Source of the DNA: Clostridium acetireducens DSM 10703
GTDB lineage: Bacteria; Bacillota; Clostridia; Clostridiales; Clostridiaceae
Direction of reading: 5' to 3'
NCBI RefSeq assembly: GCF_001758365.1
Contig: NZ_LZFO01000002.1
Coordinates: 50,028-114,027, forward strand
DNA length: 64,000 nt
Shown piece by piece: positions 47,743 through 57,300 of this stretch. Both the position numbers and the translations under genes were made by a program. Under the pieces are notes generated by a model, which was not told the origin of the DNA, searched no databases, and was given only the letters and a program-made list of their open reading frames with translations. Within the stretch, counting starts at the first letter, position 1; each line of letters opens with the position of its first letter.

Positions 47743-47801
47743 GAGTGCAATCATCATGAGGGGAATTACCATGGTAACCCATTTTCATGCGAGAGGCACT
47801 C
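47743..47801 (+). ncRNA. Structured RNA element between hsdM and the HEPN gene
   Basis: Nested pairing: GAGTGC/GCACTC closes the unit, CATGA/TCATG and GGG/CCC continue, and the apex is the self-complementary TTACCATGGTAA. The region is richer in GC than its surroundings. No T-run follows, so it is not a plain terminator. It may be an mRNA end or processing signal, a small RNA, or a regulator of the next gene. Confidence 0.5.
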
Positions 47802-47830
47802 ATTCTTCTCTAATAATAGTATATGAATTA

Positions 47831-47839
47831 TGATATAAT
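47831..47839 (+). promoter_or_regulatory. Extended -10 promoter for HEPN gene
   Basis: TGATATAAT with poor -35; about 65 bases before the HEPN gene start. It would allow transcription separate from hsdM. Confidence 0.45.
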
Positions 47840-47903
47840 ATTATACTATGTTTGTCAAGAATATGTAATAAAAAGGTAAAAGTATAATAATTAGAGGTGA
47901 CAG

Positions 47904-49706
47904 ATGAATATACAAGAAAAAAATTTTTTAGCTAAAAAATATTTCATTTTTGCATTTAAAAAATATATATCAAATGAAAATAAAATTTTATCCAAAAGGT
48001 TTCAACCAAGCATAAGAGAATTATTACTAGATTATATAAATATTTATGAGGATATTATTCATAATGTAGAAAATAAACTTCTTATAAAGGCTAAAAAAGA
48101 TTTAATAGTAGCTATAATTTTTTATTTAAATGAAAGTGTTTTTTATAAGAAAAATATATACAAAGAGGAAATAAATTTTTTAATAAAAGATTTAGAAAAG
48201 GTTCAAAGTGGAACTTTAAATCAATTTAATGAAATAAAAATTTATAATAAATGTAAATCCATAGTTAAGAAAATAGATAATGATAATATATATAAATATT
48301 TAGTGGAAGTAATTAAAAATATTTATAGCTATAAAGAAGTAGATGAAGTTATTGAAGCCATAATTAGTGAATTATTGTATGATGGTTTTTCATTGAAATA
48401 CTTACAAAAATGGTATAATTACTACATTTCAAAGGAGTTAACTAGAATTAAAGGTAAAAATATAGATGAAATAATTGATTTATTTTGTAGTTTATTTAAA
48501 GAAGATAGTAATTTTAAGTATTATTTAACTATAAAAAGTAAGACATCATTACCAGAAAAAATATATTTGAATTGTAATTTAATAATGGTAAAAGAAAGTT
48601 TTAGTGCATTACGATTAATAAATGATAAAGATAATAAAGAAACAAAGAAATATCTTCAATATGGACAAGAAGTTAATGCTTACAGTATACAAATTAAGGC
48701 TAAAGATTATTATAAAGGATTGGAAATAATAATTGATTCTATAGTATCATATTTTCAAATGATAAATTATTTAAGTGATGATAGTGAGATAATTCTAAAT
48801 GATAAGATAGTAGTTAAAGTATCAGAAGGTGTTTATGAAAAATTAAGAAAAGAAATGTACGATGAAAATATACTTTTCCATGAATCAGAGAGAAGGGAAA
48901 AGGGAGATATAAAAGATTTTATATCTTATAGGGACAAGGTATATATAAAAAAAATAGGAGTTGATGAAATACCTAATATCCAAAGAACTATAAATATAAT
49001 TAAAGGGCAAAAACAGCAATCTAAAGAAAATAGATTAATAAATCTTTGGTCTGTTCTTGAGTACATGCTAACATTTCACGGTGGAGATAGTATAATATCT
49101 AAAGCAAAAGATATAGTTCCCAAGGTTTGTTGTTTGTATGTATTAAAAGATAAAATAAATTTATTTTGGAATAGTTTAAATCAATATAAAGCTTCAAATT
49201 ATAAAATCATTAGTGAAGTAATAGAAAATTGTAGAATTGATAATGATGAATATAGATATGATCTAGAAAAATTTATAAGGTTTATTTGCAAAAAAGGGGA
49301 AGAGATAGTTGAAGAATTTGCATTTAATGATGTTCTAAAGAGAAATATATCTGAAATAGGTACATTACTATTTAATGAGAAAATCAGAAATAAATTAATA
49401 AAAAGTGTATCTATAGAAGTAGAGATGGATTTAATTAGAATTTATCGATATAGAAATATTTTAATACATTCAAGAAATAGAGACATTAGAAATATTAATT
49501 ATAAAACATTAAGGTTGTATCAATATAACAATAATATTTTAGGTGTGATAATACATTATAAGAAAAATAATCCGTATTTAACTATTGAAGAAATATTAAA
49601 TTCAATAGAATATACATATGAAAAATATATTAATAATATTGGCAAAAAATTAAAGGATAATGATTTGGTTAATATTTGTAGACCAAAGTACTTATTTATC
49701 GAATAA
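47904..49706 (+). CDS. HEPN-domain ribonuclease-like protein (ApeA-like architecture)
   Basis: 600 residues, predicted cytoplasmic. The N-terminal two thirds resemble no family I can name. The C-terminal part (from about 370, NLWSVLEYMLTFHGG, to 530) is helical and holds Arg517-Asn518-x3-His522 in YRNILIHSRNRD, the Rx4-6H active site of HEPN RNases. Large proteins with such C-terminal HEPN domains (ApeA, and PrrC/RloC in type I loci) act in abortive infection. Its place between hsdM and hsdS recalls PrrC inside hsd operons, but the PrrC ATPase domain is absent. GAGGTG site. Confidence 0.7.
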   Translation: MNIQEKNFLAKKYFIFAFKKYISNENKILSKRFQPSIRELLLDYINIYEDIIHNVENKLLIKAKKDLIVAIIFYLNESVFYKKNIYKEEINFLIKDLEKVQSGTLNQFNEIKIYNKCKSIVKKIDNDNIYKYLVEVIKNIYSYKEVDEVIEAIISELLYDGFSLKYLQKWYNYYISKELTRIKGKNIDEIIDLFCSLFKEDSNFKYYLTIKSKTSLPEKIYLNCNLIMVKESFSALRLINDKDNKETKKYLQYGQEVNAYSIQIKAKDYYKGLEIIIDSIVSYFQMINYLSDDSEIILNDKIVVKVSEGVYEKLRKEMYDENILFHESERREKGDIKDFISYRDKVYIKKIGVDEIPNIQRTINIIKGQKQQSKENRLINLWSVLEYMLTFHGGDSIISKAKDIVPKVCCLYVLKDKINLFWNSLNQYKASNYKIISEVIENCRIDNDEYRYDLEKFIRFICKKGEEIVEEFAFNDVLKRNISEIGTLLFNEKIRNKLIKSVSIEVEMDLIRIYRYRNILIHSRNRDIRNINYKTLRLYQYNNNILGVIIHYKKNNPYLTIEEILNSIEYTYEKYINNIGKKLKDNDLVNICRPKYLFIE

Positions 49707-49732
49707 ATAAAAAATGGTTGAGGAGTATAGCT

Positions 49733-50923
49733 ATGCTTATTAGATATAAAATATATGAATTAGGAGAAATATTAACTGGAAATACACCAAGCAAAAAAAA
49801 CAATGAATTTTATGATTCTAAAGATATTATGTTTATAAAACCAGATGATATTAATAATAATATTACAGAAATAGAACATTCAAAACAATATATTTCTAAT
49901 AAAGCTGAAAAAAAGGCAAGGATTGTGCCTAAAGACAGTTTATTGATTACATGTATAGGTAGTATTGGTAAAATAGCAATTAATAAAGAAAAGGCTGCAT
50001 TTAATCAACAAATAAATTCAATAATTCATAATAAAAAAATAATTTCATCTAAATATTTGGCATATGTGCTTATGGTCAATAAACAAAGACTTGAGGCAAT
50101 AGCAAATGCACCAGTAGTACCTATAATAAATAAAACTCAGTTTTCAGAATTTCAGGTTGATATACATGAGGATAAAGAAGAACAAAAAAAAATAGTAGAA
50201 GTATTAGAGCAAGCACAATCTTTAATAGATAAGAGAAAAGCTCAAATAGAAGCTTTAGATGAATTGATTAAATCGAGATTTATCGAGATGTTTGGTGATC
50301 CGGCAAGCAATCCTAAAGGGTGGAATAAAGACACTATAGGAGGTATTGTAAAAAGTATAACAGCAGGATGGAGTGCCAATGGTGAAGCAAGAGAAAAAAG
50401 AGAAGGTGAAAAAGCCGTTTTAAAGGTTAGTGCTGTGACACAAGGCTATTTTAAATCTGATGAATACAAAGTAATAAGTGATGCTGTAGAGATTAAAAAG
50501 TACGTTTTTCCAGAAAAAGGTGATTTACTATTTAGTAGAGCGAATACACGTGAAATGGTTGGAGCAACTTGTATTATTCATAAGGATTATCCTGATTTAT
50601 TGCTTCCTGATAAGTTATGGAAGGTGTTGTTTGTTGATAGGGTAAATGTGTTTTATATGAAATATATATTGAGTGAATCATCTATAAGAGCGGAGTTTTC
50701 TGCACAATCAACAGGTACAAGTGGGTCTATGTATAATGTTTCAATGGATAAGTTTAAAAATATAGAAATTCCAGTACCACCAATAGAACTACAAAACCAA
50801 TTTGCAGACTTCGTTAAACAAGTCGACAAATTGAAATTTGAAATGGAGAATAGCTTAAAAGAATTAGAGGACAACTTTAATTCACTAATGCAAAAGGCTT
50901 TCAACGGAGAATTATTTAATTAA
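49733..50923 (+). CDS. hsdS: Type I restriction-modification specificity subunit HsdS
   Basis: 396-residue DNA-recognition subunit with two target recognition domains (about 3-150 and 200-355) and the two conserved spacer helices (after about 155 and 355). The second spacer region starts with NQFADFVKQVDKLKF. ATG 49733 lies 7 bases after GAGGAG; the TTG at 49718 precedes that site. DNA coding SRFIEMFG (26 bases) and NQFADFVKQVDKLKF (42 bases) is repeated exactly in the downstream cassette, so its second recognition domain looks exchangeable. Confidence 0.95.
   Translation: MLIRYKIYELGEILTGNTPSKKNNEFYDSKDIMFIKPDDINNNITEIEHSKQYISNKAEKKARIVPKDSLLITCIGSIGKIAINKEKAAFNQQINSIIHNKKIISSKYLAYVLMVNKQRLEAIANAPVVPIINKTQFSEFQVDIHEDKEEQKKIVEVLEQAQSLIDKRKAQIEALDELIKSRFIEMFGDPASNPKGWNKDTIGGIVKSITAGWSANGEAREKREGEKAVLKVSAVTQGYFKSDEYKVISDAVEIKKYVFPEKGDLLFSRANTREMVGATCIIHKDYPDLLLPDKLWKVLFVDRVNVFYMKYILSESSIRAEFSAQSTGTSGSMYNVSMDKFKNIEIPVPPIELQNQFADFVKQVDKLKFEMENSLKELEDNFNSLMQKAFNGELFN
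50270..50295 (+). repeat. Repeat R1, hsdS copy
   Basis: 26 bases identical to 53707-53732, same orientation, encoding KSRFIEMFG before recognition domain 2. It contains two ATCGAGAT blocks two bases apart, TCGA being self-complementary. Confidence 0.9.
50798..50839 (+). repeat. Repeat R2, hsdS copy (possible recombination site)
   Basis: 42 bases identical to 54208-54249. Within it 50798-50833 forms CAATTTGCAGACTT, 8-base centre CGTTAAAC, AAGTCGACAAATTG: arms of 14 bases matching at 12 positions, the size and geometry of a tyrosine-recombinase core site. It is placed just after recognition domain 2. Confidence 0.85.
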
Positions 50924-51008
50924 TAATGGTATGGTGGAATAATCACTATTAACTTTATTTTAAATGGGCAGGCTACAATATATAATATAAGAAAAAATAA
51001 ATAATATA

Positions 51009-51027
51009 CCTTATGGGTAATAAGGAG
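51009..51027 (+). promoter_or_regulatory. Sequestered ribosome binding site of the ATPase gene
   Basis: CCTTAT (51009-51014) pairs with ATAAGG (51020-51025) around GGGTA, burying most of the AAGGAG used by the ATPase gene. This would keep translation low unless the helix opens. Confidence 0.5.
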
Positions 51028-51031
51028 TGAT

Positions 51032-52066
51032 GTGATTGTGAGTATTGAAAGTGTTGAATTAAGAAATTTTACTGTTTTTAAAAGTCTTAAAGTCAATTTT
51101 TCAAAAGGTATAAATGTAATAATGGGGGAAAATGGAACAGGGAAAACACAATTACTTAAAGCAATTTATGCAGCCATTCAAATTTCTAAAAGCAAAAATA
51201 TAGAGGATATTTCAAAATATTTTAAATCTGTTAATATTAATAATAGTTTTTTTGTTAAGCAACTTAAACCATTATTTTTAGAAGTAAAAGCTTCAAATAT
51301 TGATAATAAATCAGACAAAAAATATTTAATGGGAAAATTAGATCTTAATATTAATAGAATAAGCTCAACATTCGGAAGTGATGATGAATGTTCATATGAA
51401 ATATCATATCCATCACAGGAAATCAATTGTACATTCATTCCAGCAAAAGATATGCTTACGCATTCAAAAGGGCTTGTGTCAATGGCTGATAAATTTAATG
51501 AATTTCCATTTGACAAAACATTGATTGATATTATAAAAATAGCTGGTCAGTGGCAATTAAAAGAACCTCCTAAGATTGCATTAAAGGTATTGCCAATTCT
51601 CGAAAAGATGATGGATGGTAAAGTGGTTATTGAAAATGAAGAATTTTATGTAAAAAAAAGTAATGATGAGATGGTTAATTTTGCAGTTGAAGCAGAGGGA
51701 TTAAAGAAAATAGGTTTGTTATGGCAGCTTTTAATGAATGAAAATATAACGGAAAATAGTATTCTTCTATGGGATGAGCCAGAAGCTAATATTAATCCTA
51801 AATTTATTCCAGATTTAGTAGAAATATTAATTGAATTACAGAAAAATGGAGTTCAAATTTTTCTAACTACACATGATTACATTTTTGCAAAGTACTTTGA
51901 AGTAAAACGATCTGAAAATGATGAAATTATGTATTATTCATTGTACAAAACTAACGATGGTGTAAAATGTGAAAATAATATTAATTTTGGAGATTTAAAA
52001 AATAACACAATTATGGATACCTTTATTCAATTGTACAAAGATGAAGTTGAGAGGGCGATGGAATAA
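51032..52066 (+). CDS. AAA/ABC-type ATPase of a two-gene defence module
   Basis: 344 residues of the OLD/RecF-like ATPase type common in defence systems. Walker A GENGTGKT (32-39), an insertion domain, a signature-like EAEGLKKIGLLWQLL, Walker B SILLWDEPEANI (about 244-255) and a switch His in FLTTHDYIFAKYF. No nuclease domain is fused to it. The stop overlaps the next gene's ATG by one base (TAATG), so it is expected to work with that partner. It lies inside the recombinase-bounded unit. Confidence 0.85.
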   Translation: MIVSIESVELRNFTVFKSLKVNFSKGINVIMGENGTGKTQLLKAIYAAIQISKSKNIEDISKYFKSVNINNSFFVKQLKPLFLEVKASNIDNKSDKKYLMGKLDLNINRISSTFGSDDECSYEISYPSQEINCTFIPAKDMLTHSKGLVSMADKFNEFPFDKTLIDIIKIAGQWQLKEPPKIALKVLPILEKMMDGKVVIENEEFYVKKSNDEMVNFAVEAEGLKKIGLLWQLLMNENITENSILLWDEPEANINPKFIPDLVEILIELQKNGVQIFLTTHDYIFAKYFEVKRSENDEIMYYSLYKTNDGVKCENNINFGDLKNNTIMDTFIQLYKDEVERAME

Positions 52067-52578
52067 TGGTACAAATAAATGAATCCAATATGATTTTTGG
52101 TGATTTTCAGGAAGATAAAATATTTAAAATTGAAAAGTCCAAACTACATAATAAAATAGGAGCTGGAATAAAAGTTGTAGAGTTCGTTGTTTTAAGAAAT
52201 GAAAATGAGCTAAATTTTATTGAAGCAAAATCAAGTTCACCGAGACCTACAAAACATAATATTATACGTTTTAATGAATTTATAGAAGAAATTTCAGATA
52301 AATTTATACATTCTTTTAACTTATATTATTCCACTATATTAAAAAGAAATAAGGATTATGGAGAAATAAATAATAATTTTTTTGAATTAGATAATAGTAA
52401 AATAAAGTTAAAGTTTATTCTTGTCATTAAAGGTCACGAAATAGAATGGTTATTACCTATATCAGATGCATTAAAAAAGAAATTGTCATATCAGAATACC
52501 ATTTGGAAAAGTGAAGTTATTGTAATGAATGATGAGATTGCTAATAAATATAATTTAGTTAAATGTGTTGTAAAATAA
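52066..52578 (+). CDS. Small ExK nuclease-like partner of the ATPase
   Basis: 170 residues. The N-terminal half has VVEFVVLRNENELNFIEAKS, with Glu39 and Glu53-x-Lys55 on adjacent predicted strands, the spacing of a PD-(D/E)xK core. I see no zinc, Toprim or HNH motif. It is translationally coupled to the ATPase. A nuclease effector gated by the ATPase is the natural reading, but a sensor without activity is possible. No named family is claimed. Confidence 0.55.
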   Translation: MVQINESNMIFGDFQEDKIFKIEKSKLHNKIGAGIKVVEFVVLRNENELNFIEAKSSSPRPTKHNIIRFNEFIEEISDKFIHSFNLYYSTILKRNKDYGEINNNFFELDNSKIKLKFILVIKGHEIEWLLPISDALKKKLSYQNTIWKSEVIVMNDEIANKYNLVKCVVK

Positions 52579-52698
52579 TATCTTTAACTAAGTTGTCTTA
52601 CAGGTTTCTATAACATACTTTCCTAATATAAAATGATAATTTTAACCAGTAAATGTCAATAATATTACAATCTAAAACTTTAAAAGGAGAAGATTGTA

Positions 52699-53685
52699 AT
52701 GGAAAAACTTATTATTGAAATTGAACAGGAAATGATAAATTTACTTAATAATATGCAAATGGAGGAGCTTCACAAAGTTTTATTGAGAAAGTTGCAAGGA
52801 TTAGCTTTTATAAATAAAACTAATACTAGAAATTTAGAGAATGAAGAAGTAGATTATTGCAACTTGTTTATTTGTGCAAAGCGAGTAGAAGGATGCTCAA
52901 AAAAATCTCTTAAGTATTATAAATCCACCATAGAAAATATGTTAAAAACATTAGATAAACCAGTTAAGCATATTACAACAGAAGATTTAAGAGGATATTT
53001 AGCAGAATATTATAGAAGAAGCAATTGTAGTAAGGTTACCATTGATAATATTAGAAGAATTTTATCAACATTCTTTTCATGGCTTGAGGACGAAAATTAT
53101 ATTTTAAAGAGTCCAGTAAGGCGTATTCATAAAATAAGAACTGGAAAGATTGTGAAAGAAATATATACAGATGAAAATTTAGAAATAATGCGTGATAATT
53201 GCAAAGAAATACGAGATCTCGCAATTATAGACTTGCTAAATTCCACTGGAATACGTGTTGGTGAGTTGGTAAAATTAAATATTGATGATATAAATTTCAA
53301 TGAAAGAGAATGTATTGTTGAAGGAAAAGGTGATAAGCAAAGAAGAGTTTATTTTGATGCAAAAACCAAAATACATTTACAAAATTATATTGATAGTAGA
53401 GTTGATGATAATAAAGCATTATTTGTATCACTAATAAAACCATATAATAGGTTAAATATTAGTGGGGTTGAAATTAGATTAAGAAAACTTGGAAGAAAAC
53501 TTAATATTAATAAAGTACATCCACATAAATTTAGAAGAACACTTGCCACAAGAGCCATTGATAAAGGAATGCCTATAGAACAAGTACAACAACTTTTAGG
53601 ACATCAGAAAATAGATACAACCCTTCAATATGCAATGGTAAATCAAAATAATGTTAAGATTTCACATAGAAAGTATATTGGATAG
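52699..53685 (+). CDS. Tyrosine recombinase (XerC/D-like integrase)
   Basis: 328 residues: an N-terminal extension (1-55), SAM-like core-binding domain (60-150) and catalytic domain with all residues present: Arg in STGIRVGELVKL, Lys in EGKGDKQRRVYFD, HPHKFRRTLAT, His in LLGHQKIDTTLQYA and the Tyr of the same motif. It lies between hsdS and the silent hsdS cassette, a setting known for specificity-switching recombinases. AAAGGAG site. The similar chromosomal XerD-like gene in this window lacks two of these residues. Confidence 0.92.
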   Translation: MEKLIIEIEQEMINLLNNMQMEELHKVLLRKLQGLAFINKTNTRNLENEEVDYCNLFICAKRVEGCSKKSLKYYKSTIENMLKTLDKPVKHITTEDLRGYLAEYYRRSNCSKVTIDNIRRILSTFFSWLEDENYILKSPVRRIHKIRTGKIVKEIYTDENLEIMRDNCKEIRDLAIIDLLNSTGIRVGELVKLNIDDINFNERECIVEGKGDKQRRVYFDAKTKIHLQNYIDSRVDDNKALFVSLIKPYNRLNISGVEIRLRKLGRKLNINKVHPHKFRRTLATRAIDKGMPIEQVQQLLGHQKIDTTLQYAMVNQNNVKISHRKYIG

Positions 53686-53706
53686 TGTTTTTTAGTTTAT
53701 AAAGTC

Positions 53707-53732
53707 AAATCGAGATTTATCGAGATGTTTGG
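53707..53732 (+). repeat. Repeat R1, cassette copy
   Basis: Exact direct copy of 50270-50295, 3437 bases apart; marks the 5' edge of the silent cassette, in the frame that encodes KSRFIEMFG. Confidence 0.9.
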
Positions 53733-54207
53733 ATATCCAGTTAGCAATAAAAAGGGCTTACCTAAAGTGAAATTAGGCGAAATTGGAGATTGGAAAACTG
53801 GTGGTACACCATCACGTTCTAATAATGAATATTATAATGGAACGATACCTTGGCTATCTTCTGGTGAACTAAACAATATGTACTGTTTTGATAGTATAGA
53901 AAAGATAACAGAGACAGCTATAAAAGAATCTTCAGCAAAGATAATTCCAATTGGAAGTTTATTATTAGGAATGTATGATACTGCTGCATTAAAATCTACA
54001 ATAAATATGATTGAGTGTAGTTGTAATCAAGCTATAGCATATGCTAATTTAAATGAGAATTTAGTAAATACAGTTTATGTATATTATTGTATACAAATAG
54101 GTAAAGAGTTTTATAAGAGTCAACAAAGAGGCGTGAGGCAGAAAAATTTAAACTTATCAATGCTAAAAGGATTAGAAATACTTTTACCAGATTTAGCACA
54201 TCAAAAT

Positions 54208-54249
54208 CAATTTGCAGACTTCGTTAAACAAGTCGACAAATTGAAATTT
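54208..54249 (+). repeat. Repeat R2, cassette copy (possible recombination site)
   Basis: Exact direct copy of 50798-50839, 3410 bases downstream, with the same 14-8-14 near-palindrome at 54208-54243. Confidence 0.85.
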
Positions 54250-54264
54250 AATAATATGGAGAAA

Positions 54265-54290
54265 GTCTTGGAGAAGTCCAAGGCTTTTTT
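54265..54290 (+). terminator. Terminator at end of hsdS cassette
   Basis: GTCTTGG pairs with CCAAGGC around AGAAGT, followed by T6, inside the last codons of the cassette. It would stop transcripts before hsdR. Confidence 0.7.
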
Positions 54291-54313
54291 GTATGCCAAA
54301 ATATTTTAAATTA

Positions 54314-54322
54314 TGATAAAAT
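54314..54322 (+). promoter_or_regulatory. Possible extended -10 promoter for hsdR
   Basis: TGATAAAAT, no good -35, about 42 bases before the hsdR start and just past the terminator. It would make hsdR independent of hsdM and hsdS. Confidence 0.4.
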
Positions 54323-54363
54323 ATGTATAAGGAATACTTTCACATTAAGGGGGGTATGGGTTT

Positions 54364-57300
54364 TTGTGTACTAACTTTGAATTTTTAAAATTTAAAAAAG
54401 AATTTAATAGTTTTTCAAATGCATGCATTGAAGCAGAAAAGAGTATATTAGTAAGTCCAGCTACTTGTGCTATTTTAAGTAGACGTGCTTTGGAACTTGC
54501 TGTTAAATGGGTATATAGTTTTGATGAAGATTTAATATTACCTTATCAAGATAATATAAGTAGTTTAATACATAATGGAAGTTTTACAGAACTTATTCAT
54601 AGTGAAATGTTGCCTTTGTTAAAGTTTGTTATTAAATTAGGTAATTTAGCGGTACATACTAATAAAAATATAACAAGGGAAGAGGCAGTTTTGTCATTAC
54701 ATAATTTGTATCAATTTATTGATTGGATAGATTATTGTTATGGTAATGATTATGCAGAAAAACAATTTGATGAGAATAGTTTACTTCAAGGGGAAGAAAA
54801 AAGGGTAAGACCAGAAGAACTTAAAGATTTATATGATAAATTAAGTTCAAAAGATAAAAAAATTGAAGATATTATAAATGAAAATAAGGAACTTAGAAAA
54901 GAAATAACTCAAAAGAGAAAAGATAATACAGAAAATTATAATTTTAATATAGATGAAATAAGTGAGTTTAAAACAAGAAAGATTTATATAGATGTGGAAC
55001 TTAAACTTGCTGGATGGGATTTTAATAAAGATATTGGTGAGGAAATAGAGCTTTTTGGTATGCCTAATAATGCAGAAAAGGGATATGCTGATTATGCTTT
55101 ATATGGTGATGATGGAAAACCACTTGCTGTAATTGAAGCAAAGAAAACAAGCAGGGATCCTAAAGTAGGGCAACAGCAAGCTAAATTATATGCTGATTGT
55201 TTGGAAAAGCAATATGATATTAGGCCTGTAATTTTCTTTACTAATGGATTTGAAACATATATTTGGGATGACTATAATTGCTATTCTGAAAGAAGAGTTT
55301 ACGGATTCTTTAAAAAAGATGAATTACAACTTATGATTGACAGAAGAACTCAAAAGAAAAGTTTAATAAGTATCAATATAAAAGGCGAAATATCAGATAG
55401 ATATTATCAAAAGGAAGCTATAACTGCATGTTGTGAGGATTTAGAAAAAAGAAAGAGAAAACTTTTATTAGTTATGGCAACTGGTACTGGTAAAACAAGA
55501 ACTGCAATTTCATTAGTTGATGTGCTAAGCAGACATAATTGGATAAAGAATGTATTATTTTTAGCAGATAGGACAGCTCTTGTTAAACAGGCAAAAAAGA
55601 ATTTTTCAAAACTGCTTCCAGACCTTTCATTATGCAATTTATTAGATAATAGGGATAATCCAGAGGAATCAAGAATGATTTTTTCTACATATCCAACAAT
55701 GATGAATGCCATTGATGATACTAAATCTAAAGATGGCAAAAGGTTATTTACCTGTGGTCATTTTGATTTAATTATTGTTGATGAATCACATAGAAGTATT
55801 TATAAAAAATATAAAGCTATTTTTGATTATTTTGATGCATATTTAGTAGGACTTACAGCTACCCCAAAAGATGAAGTAGACAAGAATACCTATACTATTT
55901 TTGATATGGAAAATGGAGTTCCTACTTATGCTTATGAATTTGAAAAGGCAGTTGAAGATGAATTTCTTGTAGATTATGAAACCATAGAAGTTAAGTCTAA
56001 GATAATGGAAGATGGAATTAAATATGATGAATTATCTGATGAGGATAAGGAAGAATATGAAGATAAATTTGATGAGGATGAAAACGTTGGTGAAGAAATA
56101 AGCAGTTCAGCTATTAATCAATGGTTGTTTAATTCTAACACAATAGATTTAGTTTTAAATAAGCTTATGGAAAAAGGATTAAGAATTGAAGGAAATGAAA
56201 AGCTTGGAAAGACTATAATTTTTGCTAAAAGCCATAAACATGCAGAAGCTATTAAAGAAAGATTTGATAAATTATATCCAGAGCTTGGTACAAATTATGC
56301 AAAAGTTATAGATAATAAAATTAATTATGCAGAAAGTTTAATTGATGATTTCTCTGATAAATATAAATTGCCACAAATAGCAATAAGTGTTGATATGCTT
56401 GATACAGGTATTGATATTCCAGAAATTTTAAATCTTATTTTCTTTAAAAAAGTAAGGTCTAAGACTAAATTTTGGCAAATGATAGGAAGAGGCACAAGAC
56501 TTTGTGAAGATTTATTAGGTATTGGACAAAATAAGGATAAGTTTTTAATATTTGATTTCTGCAATAATTTTGAATTTTTCAGAATGAATCCAAAAGGATT
56601 TGAAGTTAATATGGCACAGACTTTAAGTGAAAGAATATTTAATCTTAAAGTTGACTTAATAAAAGAACTTCAGGATTTGAAATATTCTGATGAAGAGTAT
56701 GTTAAACATAGAAGTGAATTATTAAAAGATGTACTTGATGCTGTAAATAACTTAAATGAAGATAATTTCATGGTAAAAATGAATTTAAAGTATGTCCAAA
56801 AATATAAAAATAAAGAAGAATGGAAAAGTCTTGGAGCTGTTAATACAAGGGATATTAAAGAATATGTATCTCCACTTATAACAACATTAAATGATGATGA
56901 ATTTGCAAAAAGATTTGATATATTAATGTATACAATAGAAATTGCAAATCTTCAATGTAATAATGCAACAAGACCAATAAAAAGTGTTATAGAAACAGCA
57001 GAAAGTTTATCAAAACTCGGAACTATACCACAGGTTCATGAACAAAAATACATTATAGATAAAGTTAGAACAACTGAATTTTGGGAAGATGTGGATTTGT
57101 TTGAATTAGATGAAGTTAGACAAGCTTTAAGGGAACTTTTAAAGTATTTGGAGAAAACTAATCAAAAGATTTATTATACTAATTTTGAAGATATGGTAAT
57201 AAATGAAGAATCTCATGCAGCTATGTATAATATTAATAATCTTAAAAATTATAAAAAGAAAGTTGAATATTATCTTAAGGAACATGAAGATGAACTTGCT

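Larger units (their letters stand above)
50798..54249 (+). mobile_element. Putative recombinase-borne unit inserted in hsdS
   Basis: A 3.4-kb segment between direct repeats R2 carries the 3' tail of hsdS, the ATPase and nuclease-like pair, a complete tyrosine recombinase and a second recognition-domain cassette. Recombination at R2 or at R1 keeps the reading frame and would release a circle with the defence pair and the recombinase. The model is inferred from repeats and gene content. Confidence 0.45.
53725..54309 (+). pseudogene. Silent hsdS target-recognition cassette
   Basis: 194 codons open, equal to one recognition domain plus the second conserved helix start. No ribosome site precedes the ATG, and the frame runs back through repeat R1 to the recombinase stop. 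The domain (VKLGEIGDWKTGGTPSRSNNEYYNG) differs from recognition domain 2 of the full hsdS but joins the same repeats. The C-terminus after R2 (NNMEKVLEKSKAFLYAKIF) also differs. It is a donor of alternative specificity rather than an independent protein. Confidence 0.8.

Noticed and set aside
53725..54309. Second functional hsdS gene
   Set aside because: Only one recognition domain, no ribosome site, and the ATG is an internal Met of the conserved SRFIEMFG motif within repeat R1.
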